From a candidate division FCPU426 bacterium (GTDB lineage Bacteria; Oederibacteriota; Muellerivitia; Muellerivitales; Muellerivitaceae), in the NCBI GenBank assembly GCA_030038835.1, contig JASHQZ010000153.1, positions 1 to 46,002 of the forward strand: a stretch of DNA of 46,002 bases. The letters are read 5' to 3'. Shown here one piece after another: positions 26,685 to 35,280 of this stretch (the first letter of the stretch is position 1; the number at the start of each line of letters is the position of its first letter). The notes beneath the pieces were generated by a model, which searched no databases, was not told the DNA's origin, and saw only the letters and a list, made by a program, of their open reading frames with translations. A program made the position numbers and the translations under genes.

Positions 26685-27800
26685 GTGGAAGGGAACAAGA
26701 AACGAATCATCATCACCGGCGGAGGCACGGGGGGGCACATTTTCCCCGGAATCGCCATCGCCCGGGAGCTGTCGAGGCATCCGGAGGTTCAAGTGCTTTA
26801 CGTGGGTAAGGCCGAAGGGCTGGAATCCAAATGGGTCCCGGACTCGGGGTTTGAGTTCGAGGGCATCCAAGCCAGCGGTTTCCCACGGGGGTTTTCGGCC
26901 AAGTTTTTCGCCTTTTGGCTGGATTTCGCCAAGGGAATGGCCCAGGCGGGCCGGATCCTGCGGCGTTTCCGGCCGGACGTTATTTTTTCAACGGGAGGTT
27001 ACGTGTCAGTGCCGGTATCGCTGGCGGCGGCCTTGAGGGGCGTCCCGGTGGGGTTGTTCGAGCCCAACGTCGCGCCAGGGTTGGCGGCCCGGTTTTTATC
27101 TTTTTTCTCAAGGAGGATTTTCGTCGGGTTTGAGGACACTTTAAAACGCCTTTCGAAAAGGAGAACCCAATGGACGGGAATTCCGGTACGGGAAGAAATC
27201 ATCACGGCGGACAAGCGGAAAGCGCGGGAGAGCCTCGGGCTGAGCCTGGATACGGCCACTCTCCTGATGCTGGGCGGCAGTCAGGGGGCGCATACGCTCA
27301 ACCAGCACATGACGGATGTGATCAAGTTTTTGGGGGAGGGGGACCAGAAGGTCCAAGTGATCATGATGACCGGCTGGAACGATTACCGCAAGACGGTGGA
27401 CCAACTGGAAAACTGCGGCCTCAAGGTGGTTTTGAGGCCCTTTATCAGCAACATCCACGAAGCCTACGCGGCGGCCGACCTGGTGGTGGCCCGATCCGGA
27501 GCCATGACCTGCGCCGAAGCCTTAAGCCGGGGATTGCCGGCTCTTTTTATTCCCTATCCCCACGCTTCCGGACACCAGGAGATGAATGCGAGGGCCTTGG
27601 AGAGGGCTGGATCGGCAGTCGTGATTACCGAAAAGGAGCTGGACGACGAAAGCCTCACCCGGATGCTGATTTCCCTCCTTTCGGATGAGGGCCAATTGGA
27701 GGCGATGGGCGAGGCCGCCCGCAAACTGGCCAAGCCGGGGGCGGCCGCCGAGATCGTGAGAGGCCTGCTCGAGATGGCGGAAAAGAAGGGAATCAAGTGA
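26685..27800 (+). CDS. murG: UDP-N-acetylglucosamine--N-acetylmuramyl transferase
   Basis: IIITGGGTGGHIFPGIAIARELS, STGGYVSVPVSLAA, GGSQGAHTLN, RSGAMTCAEALSRGLPALFIPYPHASGHQEMNA. Confidence 0.96.
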   Translation: MEGNKKRIIITGGGTGGHIFPGIAIARELSRHPEVQVLYVGKAEGLESKWVPDSGFEFEGIQASGFPRGFSAKFFAFWLDFAKGMAQAGRILRRFRPDVIFSTGGYVSVPVSLAAALRGVPVGLFEPNVAPGLAARFLSFFSRRIFVGFEDTLKRLSKRRTQWTGIPVREEIITADKRKARESLGLSLDTATLLMLGGSQGAHTLNQHMTDVIKFLGEGDQKVQVIMMTGWNDYRKTVDQLENCGLKVVLRPFISNIHEAYAAADLVVARSGAMTCAEALSRGLPALFIPYPHASGHQEMNARALERAGSAVVITEKELDDESLTRMLISLLSDEGQLEAMGEAARKLAKPGAAAEIVRGLLEMAEKKGIK

Positions 27801-29200
27801 AAGTTAAAACCAAAATCCAAACCCTGCCCTTCGCCAACGTGCGGAGGGTCCATTTCATCGGCATTGGCGGGGCCGGCATGAGCGGTATCGCCGCGGTGCT
27901 CCTAAGCCTGCACTACGAGGTCACGGGCTCGGACCTGAAGGCCTCCGACGTGACGGACCGACTCGTGGAAATGGGCGCCCAGATCCACTTCGGCCACAAG
28001 GCGGGGAACGTGGCCGGGGCGGATGTCGCGGTTTATTCCGCAGCCGTGCCCATGGACAACCCGGAGATCCAGGAGGCCCATAAAAGGGCCATCCCGGTCA
28101 TCGCGCGCACGGAAATGCTGGCCGAGTTGATGCGCCTGAAGTACGGCATCGCCATCTCGGGCACCCACGGCAAGACCACCACCACCTCCATGATCGGACT
28201 GGTCATGACCGAGGCGGGCTTGGATCCCACCCTGGTCATCGGCGGCCAGGTGGATGTGTTCAAATCCAACGCCAAGCTGGGCAAGGGCGACTACCTGGTG
28301 GCCGAGGCCTGCGAGGCTTTCGGCGAGTTTTTCCTGCTTTCCCCCATGATCTCCATCGTCACCAATATCGACGACGACCACTTGGACTATTACGGTTCCA
28401 TCGACAAGGTGCGGGACGCCTTCGTCACCTTCGCCAACAAGGTGCCCTTTTACGGCTGCGTGATACTCGGCGTCGACGACAAACAAGTGCAGATGATCCT
28501 GCCCCAGATCAAACGCCGCATCATGACCTACGGCTTCTCCAGGGAAGCGCAGGTGTCGGCGCACAAGGTCAGACTCGAAAAGGCGGGTTCGGCCTTCGGA
28601 GTCGCCTTCCAGGGGAAAAAACTTGGGGCCGTCCGGTTGAACGTGCCGGGGCGGTTCAACATCCAAAACGCACTGGCGGCGGTGGCCGTGGGGCTGGAAC
28701 TCAAGGTCCCCTTCAAGAAGATCGCGGCCGGCCTCGTCCGCTTCCGCGGCGCCAAGAGGCGTTTCGAGGCCAAGGGCACCTACAAGGGAGCCGCGGTTAT
28801 GGACGATTATGCCCACCATCCCACGGCCGTGGCCGAAACCCTGAAGGCGGCCCGCAATTTCGCGGGCAACAAGAAGCTCCTGGTGGTGTTCCAACCCCAC
28901 CTTTTTTCCCGGACCCAGCTTTTGCGCGACAAGTTCGGTAAATCCTTCGGCGACGCGGATGAGGTGGTGATCGCGGCCATCTATCCCTCCCGGGAAAAGC
29001 CCATTCCCGGGGTTACGGGCATGACCCTGGTGGAGGCCCTACGGGAGAACATTCATCCCGACGTTCGTTACATCGAAGACCGAACGGCGTTGTTGGAATA
29101 CCTGAAGAGCCGTTTAACGGACCGATACGTGTTAATGACCATGGGCGCGGGGGACATTTGGAAAGTGGGGACCGACCTCGTCCAAAAACACAAAGGCTGA
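27797..29200 (+). CDS. murC: UDP-N-acetylmuramate--L-alanine ligase
   Basis: RVHFIGIGGAGMSGIA, SGTHGKTTTTSMIG, DDYAHHPTAVAETLKAAR, FQPHLFSRTQ; 4-nt overlap with murG. Confidence 0.97.
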   Translation: MKVKTKIQTLPFANVRRVHFIGIGGAGMSGIAAVLLSLHYEVTGSDLKASDVTDRLVEMGAQIHFGHKAGNVAGADVAVYSAAVPMDNPEIQEAHKRAIPVIARTEMLAELMRLKYGIAISGTHGKTTTTSMIGLVMTEAGLDPTLVIGGQVDVFKSNAKLGKGDYLVAEACEAFGEFFLLSPMISIVTNIDDDHLDYYGSIDKVRDAFVTFANKVPFYGCVILGVDDKQVQMILPQIKRRIMTYGFSREAQVSAHKVRLEKAGSAFGVAFQGKKLGAVRLNVPGRFNIQNALAAVAVGLELKVPFKKIAAGLVRFRGAKRRFEAKGTYKGAAVMDDYAHHPTAVAETLKAARNFAGNKKLLVVFQPHLFSRTQLLRDKFGKSFGDADEVVIAAIYPSREKPIPGVTGMTLVEALRENIHPDVRYIEDRTALLEYLKSRLTDRYVLMTMGAGDIWKVGTDLVQKHKG

Positions 29201-29343
29201 AAGACGGGATTGGCCGGGGAAAGGCGGGGGACTCCAAGATGAGGATCTGGGAATGATGAAGCGAAAAATGAAATTAAATCCGAGCGATCCTTTAAGTTTT
29301 CCCCGCGGACTTCGCGCTTTCGCGGTGAAGGGTCGGTTTTGAC

Positions 29344-30312
29344 GTGCTAACGATGGAAAGGGAAACCGTGGATTTCGGGGAGCTCAAACATTTGATCAAG
29401 GGAAAGGTGGAGTTCGACCACCCCATTGCCCCTTATACCACCTACCACTTGGGCGGGAAGGCGGCAGCTTTCGTGGAGCCCCAAACCCTCCAAGACCTCG
29501 CCGAACTCCTGCGCTGCCTGACCCACGCGGGGGCGCCTTACCTGGTGCTGGGCGGCGGCAGCAACGTGCTTTTCGCCGACGGGGGTTTCCGGGGGGTCGT
29601 GATCCGCCTAGGGCGGGGGTTCCAAGGCCTTCGCATCGAAGGCGACCGGGTGTGGGCTAAGGCCGGCACCAAGCTGGTGACGGTCCTCACTAAGGCCAGG
29701 GAGGCGGGGTTGGGCGGTGTGGAATTCTTTGCCGGTATCCCCGGCACCCTCGGCGGGGCGGTGGTGGGCAACGCGGGCGCCAAAAAGGCCTGGATTGGCC
29801 CGACGGTGGAGGAATTGACCATCGTGACGCCCCACGGCCAGGTAAAGCAGCTGAAAAAGGCGGATTACAAGTACGGCTACCGCAATTCGTCCTTGAAATT
29901 GAGCGGCAACGTGCTGGTGGAAGTGGCACTGAAGCTGAAGAAGGAACCCAAAGCCGAAATTGAGAAAAAGGTGAAGGAATATTTCAAAATCCGCCGGGGC
30001 AAGCAGCCCAAGACGGAAAGGAACGCGGGCAGCGTGTTCAAGAACCCCGAAGGCAATTTCGCGGGAAGGCTGACCGAATCCGTGGGGTTGAAGGGGTTCA
30101 AGGTCGGCGGTGCCAGGGTCAGCGAGATCCACGCCAACTTCATCATCAACGAAGGCACCGCCACCGCCCATGACGTGGCGGCCGTGATGCGGGAAATCCA
30201 GAAGCGGGTCTGGGCGGAGTACCAGATCCGGCTGGAACCCGAAGTCCTGCCACTGGGGGATTGGGATTGGGACGATATCAAGGATGTTTTTTGGAATTTG
30301 AAGGGCCGCTAA
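29344..30312 (+). CDS. murB: UDP-N-acetylenolpyruvoylglucosamine reductase
   Basis: APYTTYHLGGKAAAFVEP, LGGGSNVLFADGGFRGVVI, FFAGIPGTLGGAVVGNAGA, NAGSVFKNPEG. Confidence 0.96.
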   Translation: MLTMERETVDFGELKHLIKGKVEFDHPIAPYTTYHLGGKAAAFVEPQTLQDLAELLRCLTHAGAPYLVLGGGSNVLFADGGFRGVVIRLGRGFQGLRIEGDRVWAKAGTKLVTVLTKAREAGLGGVEFFAGIPGTLGGAVVGNAGAKKAWIGPTVEELTIVTPHGQVKQLKKADYKYGYRNSSLKLSGNVLVEVALKLKKEPKAEIEKKVKEYFKIRRGKQPKTERNAGSVFKNPEGNFAGRLTESVGLKGFKVGGARVSEIHANFIINEGTATAHDVAAVMREIQKRVWAEYQIRLEPEVLPLGDWDWDDIKDVFWNLKGR

Positions 30313-30327
30313 GGAAAAGCGGCGTGG

Positions 30328-31317
30328 TTGACCGACACCTTGGACAACGCGGTTGGGAAAATCAGAGGACTGGAGCGCGAGATGAAAGTCGGCGTTTTGA
30401 TGGGGGGATGGAGCCCGGAAAAAAAAATTTCCATGATGTCCGGGAAAGGCGTGGTGGAAGGGTTGAAAAAGGCGGGGATTAAAGCCGTGCCGCTGGTTTT
30501 AACCGCGGCGGATAAGGATGAAAAACAGCTGGAAAAGAGGATTAAGGCCGCCAAGTTGGACGCGGTTTTCATCGCCTTACACGGCGGGTTTGGGGAGGAC
30601 GGAACCTTGCAGGCTTTGTTGGACAAATGGGGGGTGGCCTATACCGGCTCGGGGGCCCTGGCCTGCGGATTGGCCATGCACAAAGGCTGCTCCAAGCTCG
30701 TTTTTGAGGCCAACGCGATTCCCACGGCCCCTTGGCAGGCCTTGCATAAGAGTTGGGGGAAAGGGAAGCGGCTCAAGGAAATCAGGCTGGGCTTTCCCCT
30801 GGTGGTCAAACCCGCCGACGTCGGCTCGGCCATCGGTGTGACCATCGTGAAAAAAAGGGATGAACTGGTGAAAGCCATCCAAAAGGCCTTCCAATACAGT
30901 CCTTGGGCCATCGTGGAGAAATTCGTTCCCGGCGTTGAGGTGACCGTCACAGTCCTGGGGCGAAAGGCCTTGCCCGTCATCGAAATCGTGCCAAAAAACG
31001 AATTCTACGACTTTGACGCCAAATACACGCCGGGCCAATCCGACCATGTGGTCCCGGCCCGCATTGCGGCCAAGAACGCCCAAAAAGTGAAGGCCTATGC
31101 GGTCCGGGCGGGAAAGGCCATGGGCTGCGAGGACTATTACCGCGTGGACTTCATCGTCCCCGGGAGCGGGGAGCCGCGGATCCTGGAAGTGAACACTGCG
31201 CCCGGCATGACCGCCACCAGCCTGGTGCCGGACGCGGCCAAGGCGGCGGGCATGGCATTCCCGCAGTTCTTGAAAACGGTGGTTGGCATGGCGCTCAAAA
31301 GGAGGAAAAAAGCCTGA
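30328..31317 (+). CDS. ddl: D-alanine--D-alanine ligase
   Basis: VGVLMGGWSPEKKISMMSGKGV, IALHGGFGEDGTLQALLDKWGVAYTGSGALA, LEVNTAPGMTATSLVPDAAKAAG. ATG 30382 is an alternative start. Confidence 0.96.
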   Translation: MTDTLDNAVGKIRGLEREMKVGVLMGGWSPEKKISMMSGKGVVEGLKKAGIKAVPLVLTAADKDEKQLEKRIKAAKLDAVFIALHGGFGEDGTLQALLDKWGVAYTGSGALACGLAMHKGCSKLVFEANAIPTAPWQALHKSWGKGKRLKEIRLGFPLVVKPADVGSAIGVTIVKKRDELVKAIQKAFQYSPWAIVEKFVPGVEVTVTVLGRKALPVIEIVPKNEFYDFDAKYTPGQSDHVVPARIAAKNAQKVKAYAVRAGKAMGCEDYYRVDFIVPGSGEPRILEVNTAPGMTATSLVPDAAKAAGMAFPQFLKTVVGMALKRRKKA

Positions 31318-32333
31318 TGTATTACCGGGGTTCACGGGTTCCTCTAAGTGAAAAATCGCCCCGGTTCCATACGGCGGGCGTGACCTATGGCGTCCGCCTT
31401 AAGGCGGACAAAACCGAAAGGGGAGGCGGAAAACGCCTTTTCCTCCATTGGGGGCAAACAAAGGAAAAGCCAACGCCGTTCCGGAGCCAGGCGGCGCATG
31501 CCTTTTACAGGCCCGGGGTCACGCCGGTGGAGGAGACGCCGGCCTATTCGGCCAGGAAAAAGGCCTGGGCGCCCCGGATACCGGGCTTCTCCCGATTCGC
31601 CTGGATCCTCAAGCTGGCGGGACTGGCGCTCCTGGCGCTGGCCGTGGTTTGGTCGAAAAACAGAACCACCGCCATGCTCCAGGACGTGGCGGGGTTGAAG
31701 CTGGAAAGGGTGAGCGTGGACGGAAACCATTATCTAAGCGATGACGAGGTCATCCAAACCGCGGCCCTGCCGCTGGGGGAAAGCATGTTCAGGCTGGATT
31801 TAAACGGGGCGCTGGAAAGGGTCCAGAAGATGGACTGGGTGGACAGCGCCTTCATTGAAAGGCGCCTGCCCCGCTCTATCGTGATTTCCGTGCGCGAACG
31901 CAGGCCCGTGGCCCTTTTGGATAGCGGCGACCTTTACGGCGTGGGCCCGGATGGGAGGGTTTTGCCGCCTGCGCCGGCCCTTTTGCGGGAAGACCTGCCG
32001 CTCATTTCTGGATTGGCGGTCAAGGCGGACGACTGGGGAACCACCGCCACGGCGGAGGCTTTGAAACCGGCATTGGATTTTTTGTCCTTCCTCCGGAAAA
32101 AGGACCCGGTTTTAGCCCAGGACGTTTCGGAGGTCAACCTTTCGGAGGCGGATTCTTTGAAAGTGACGTTCATCGACGGCATCCAGGCCACCTTCAACAC
32201 GCCGGTCGACGAGACCGAACTGCGGCGCATGGCGCTTGTTTTGAGCGATTTGAGCGGCAAGGGAAAACACGCGGCCGCCATGGATTTCCGGTACCGCGGA
32301 ATGGTGCTGGTCAAAACGAGGGAGGCGCAATGA
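31317..32333 (+). CDS. ftsQ: Cell division protein FtsQ (POTRA domain)
   Basis: One TM after a long N-terminus; VSVDGNHYLSDDEVIQTAALPLGESMFRLDLNGALERVQKMDWVDSAFIERRLPRSIVISVRERRPVALL. Start uncertain. Confidence 0.85.
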   Translation: MYYRGSRVPLSEKSPRFHTAGVTYGVRLKADKTERGGGKRLFLHWGQTKEKPTPFRSQAAHAFYRPGVTPVEETPAYSARKKAWAPRIPGFSRFAWILKLAGLALLALAVVWSKNRTTAMLQDVAGLKLERVSVDGNHYLSDDEVIQTAALPLGESMFRLDLNGALERVQKMDWVDSAFIERRLPRSIVISVRERRPVALLDSGDLYGVGPDGRVLPPAPALLREDLPLISGLAVKADDWGTTATAEALKPALDFLSFLRKKDPVLAQDVSEVNLSEADSLKVTFIDGIQATFNTPVDETELRRMALVLSDLSGKGKHAAAMDFRYRGMVLVKTREAQ

Positions 32334-32485
32334 AAGCGCAAAGGATCTTCCGGTCCTACCGGAAGAAATTGAAAAAAATGGTGGCGCGCCCGCTGAAGGA
32401 AGTAGGCCGCGCCAAACAGGTGAATTTGAAAATGATCAAGGTCTGTTTCGGACCCTGCCGCTGTTTCTCGGCGGCGAAACGATAA
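32330..32485 (+). CDS. Putative 51-aa highly basic small protein, ATGA-coupled to ftsQ
   Basis: MKAQRIFRSYRKKLKKMVARPLKEVGRAKQVNLKMIKVCFGPCRCFSAAKR*; 17 Lys/Arg, 1 acidic residue, 3 Cys; absent from the supplied ORF track (too short). Confidence 0.5.
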   Translation: MKAQRIFRSYRKKLKKMVARPLKEVGRAKQVNLKMIKVCFGPCRCFSAAKR

Positions 32486-32594
32486 AGGCAACCAGGGACG
32501 GGGAGTTGGAAATTAGGAATCTTGATGGTTTTTCAACGCGGGAGCATTGAAAAACTTCGGTAACTCAAAATTGATTTAGAGGGGGGTGGGTTGG

Positions 32595-33848
32595 ATGGCC
32601 AAGGAAATCAAGCAGGACATCGTGGTGGGGCTGGATCTGGGCACCACCAAGGTCTGCACCATCATCGGCGAACAGGACGACGAGGGACAGGTGCACATCA
32701 TCGGCGTGGGCACCACCCCCTCCACGGGCCTGAAGAAAGGCTCGGTGGTCAACATCGAGCAAACCATCGCCTCCATCAAGAAGTCCGTGCAGGACGCCGA
32801 GCGCATGGCGGGCGTGGCGGTTTCCTCCGTCTTCGCGGGAGTGGCGGGTGGGCACATCAAGGGACTGAACAGCCGGGGGGTCATCGCGGTGTCCCGTAAG
32901 GACAAGGAAATCACCGAGGACGACCGGGAGAGGGTCATCGAGGCGGCCCAGGCCATCGCCATCCCCTTGGACCGGGAGATCATCCACGTGATTCCCCAGG
33001 AATACATCGTGGACGACCAGGACGGCATCAAGAACCCCGTGGGCATGTCGGGGGTGAGGCTGGAATCCGAGGTGCATGTGGTGACGGGGGCCGTCACCAG
33101 CGTGCAAAACATCGTGCGGAGCGTGGAGAGGGCCGGATTGCAGGTGGCGGACATCATCCTGCAACCCCTGGCCTCGGCCGAGGCCATCCTGTCGGCGGAC
33201 GAGAAAGAACTGGGAGTAGTGCTGATCGACATCGGCGGCGGAACCACGGACATCGCGGTCTTCATCAACGGCGCCCTCTGGCACACGGGCATCATCACCT
33301 TGGGGGGGACACTGGTGACCAGCGACGTGGCCGTAGGGCTGCGCACGCCCAATACCGAAGCTGAAAGCATCAAGATCCAGTATGGGTGCGCCTATACGGC
33401 CATGGTGAAGGAAGAAGAGGAAATCACCGTGCCCGGCGTGGGGGGAAGGCCCGACCGGCGCATGCCACGGCGGGTGCTTTCCGAGATCATTGAGGCCCGC
33501 ATGGAGGAAATCTTCGAACTGGTGGGCTCTGAGCTGAAAAAACACGGATTTGAGGACCGCATCCCGGCCGGGGCGGTCATCACGGGAGGCGCGGCCCTGA
33601 TGGAAGGCACGGCCGAACTGGCGGAGAAGATCCTGCAGCTTCCGGTGCGTATCGGCTCGCCTAAGCGGGTGGGGGGGCTCACGGACGTGGTGTCCAACCC
33701 CAGCTATTCCACGGCCGTGGGGCTGGTATTGATGGGCACCCAGGCCCAAAACCCGCAGGGCGGCAGGAAGGGAACCGGATTTTCGGGCGGCGACGCCTTT
33801 GGAAACATCCTGGCCCGCATGAAGAAATGGTTCGGCGACTCAATATGA
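32595..33848 (+). CDS. ftsA: Cell division protein FtsA
   Basis: IVVGLDLGTTKVCTIIGE, MSGVRLESEVHVVTGAVTSVQNI, VVLIDIGGGTTDIAVFINGAL, ITGGAALMEGTAELAEKIL; C-terminus ILARMKKWFGDSI. Confidence 0.96.
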   Translation: MAKEIKQDIVVGLDLGTTKVCTIIGEQDDEGQVHIIGVGTTPSTGLKKGSVVNIEQTIASIKKSVQDAERMAGVAVSSVFAGVAGGHIKGLNSRGVIAVSRKDKEITEDDRERVIEAAQAIAIPLDREIIHVIPQEYIVDDQDGIKNPVGMSGVRLESEVHVVTGAVTSVQNIVRSVERAGLQVADIILQPLASAEAILSADEKELGVVLIDIGGGTTDIAVFINGALWHTGIITLGGTLVTSDVAVGLRTPNTEAESIKIQYGCAYTAMVKEEEEITVPGVGGRPDRRMPRRVLSEIIEARMEEIFELVGSELKKHGFEDRIPAGAVITGGAALMEGTAELAEKILQLPVRIGSPKRVGGLTDVVSNPSYSTAVGLVLMGTQAQNPQGGRKGTGFSGGDAFGNILARMKKWFGDSI

Positions 33849-34003
33849 TTTCTGGGAAGCTCACCACGGGATGGTTCGGAGACTCCATCCAGAGGCTTAA
33901 GGAAAAGTCTTCACCTGAAGTAATGGGGAAGTCGGACAGCAAGCCGGTAGCTGATGGATACCGGCCCTCACGAAGTCAAAAGAGGGGGAAAAGAAATGAT
34001 TGA
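33845..34003 (+). CDS. Putative 52-aa ORF bridging ftsA and ftsZ, repeats the FtsA WFGDSI tail
   Basis: MISGKLTTGWFGDSIQRLKEKSSPEVMGKSDSKPVADGYRPSRSQKRGKRND*; ATGA overlap with the ftsA stop, last 8 nt overlap the ftsZ start. Confidence 0.5.
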   Translation: MISGKLTTGWFGDSIQRLKEKSSPEVMGKSDSKPVADGYRPSRSQKRGKRND

Positions 34004-35159
34004 GTTCGCAGAAGACGATGTGACACAGTACCTGGCCCATCTGAAGGTCATCGGGGTGGGCGGCGGCGGGTGTAACGCCGTCAATAAGATGATCGAAGCC
34101 GGCATTGAAGGGGTGGAATGCATCGCGGCCAACACGGACTACAAGTCCCTGCGCCGCAGCAAGGCCATCAAGAAAATCCAGCTGGGCAAGGCCCTGACCA
34201 AGGGCCTGGGCTCGGGCGGCAACCCCACCATCGGAAAAGAAGCCGCGATGGAATCCACCGACGAAATCACCAAGTGCCTGGAGGGCGCCGACATGGTGGT
34301 GGTGGCCGCAGGCATGGGCGGCGGCACGGGCACAGGCGCGGCCCCAGTGGTGGCCGAAATCTCCAAAAAGCTAGGCATCCTGACCGTGGGCGTGTTGAGC
34401 CGCCCCTTTGAGCACGAGGGCCCGGTGCGCAAGGCCCAAGCCGAGGACGGGTTGCGCGCCATGATGCCCCACGTGGACGCCGTCGTGGTGATCCCCAACG
34501 AGCGCATCAACCTGGTATGCGAGCAGGATGTGGACCTGGCCTCCGCCTTCGCCCGCGTGGACGAGGTGCTCGTGCAGGCCATCCAGGGAATCTCGGTCAT
34601 TATCCACTCCGAGGGCATCATCAACCGTGACTTCGCCGATGTGCGGCGCATTTTGACCGCCAAGGGCAAGGTGCTGATGGGTATGGGCACGGGCACGGGC
34701 GAGGACCGGGCCCTGAAGGCGGTGCAAAAGGCCGTCAACAGCCCGCTTTTGGAGGATGTGGACATTGCCGGAGCCACCGCCGTGCTGGTGTTGGTGACCG
34801 CAGGGGCCAATTTCACCCTGAACGAGTTCAACCAGATCAACGGTTTCCTGCAAAAGGCCTCCCGGCCCGGCGCCGAAATCATCCCCGGCATCGTGCGGGA
34901 CGAGAACCTGAAGGATGGCCTGAGGGTCACCATCATCGCTACGGGTTTCGAGGCCCAGAAGGATCCCGACCAAATGGCCACGGTGATCGACCTGAAGAAT
35001 TTCGTCACGCCCAACTTCAACACGGCCAAGGCTAGCTCGTCCCAGACCGCCTCCCTCGAGGAAGTGGAAGGGGATATGACGCTTAAATTGTCCGACGGGC
35101 AGTACGATATTCCGGCTTACTTGCGGCGCCGATTGGCCAGCAAGCCATTTCAGAATTGA
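33996..35159 (+). CDS. ftsZ: Cell division protein FtsZ
   Basis: IKVIGVGGGGCNAVNKMIE-type N-terminus (LKVIGVGGGGCNAVN), GMGGGTGTGAAPVVAEISK; C-terminal DIPAYLRRR. ATG 33996 preceded by GGGGGAAAAGAA. Confidence 0.98.
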   Translation: MIEFAEDDVTQYLAHLKVIGVGGGGCNAVNKMIEAGIEGVECIAANTDYKSLRRSKAIKKIQLGKALTKGLGSGGNPTIGKEAAMESTDEITKCLEGADMVVVAAGMGGGTGTGAAPVVAEISKKLGILTVGVLSRPFEHEGPVRKAQAEDGLRAMMPHVDAVVVIPNERINLVCEQDVDLASAFARVDEVLVQAIQGISVIIHSEGIINRDFADVRRILTAKGKVLMGMGTGTGEDRALKAVQKAVNSPLLEDVDIAGATAVLVLVTAGANFTLNEFNQINGFLQKASRPGAEIIPGIVRDENLKDGLRVTIIATGFEAQKDPDQMATVIDLKNFVTPNFNTAKASSSQTASLEEVEGDMTLKLSDGQYDIPAYLRRRLASKPFQN

Positions 35160-35265
35160 CGAATGAAACCTTGAAATAAAATTGGATTTCATTCGTCATC
35201 CTGAGTGAAACGGAGGACTCGGGTTTGAACAAAGGTTCGCCGCTAAAAATCGCTCAGAATGAAAA
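35158..35265. repeat. Inverted-repeat element overlapping the ftsZ stop, with TCATCCTGAGTGAAACG-type sequence
   Basis: GACGAATGAAA (35158-35168) / TTTCATTCGTC (35187-35197); followed by GTCATCCTGAGTG...CGCTCAGAATGAA. Confidence 0.7.
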
Positions 35266-35280
35266 CTTAGGAACTTAGGA

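Noticed and set aside
32565-33749. 394-aa minus-strand ORF antisense to ftsA
   Set aside because: Antisense shadow ORF of a well-supported ftsA; low-complexity His/Gly/Val composition.
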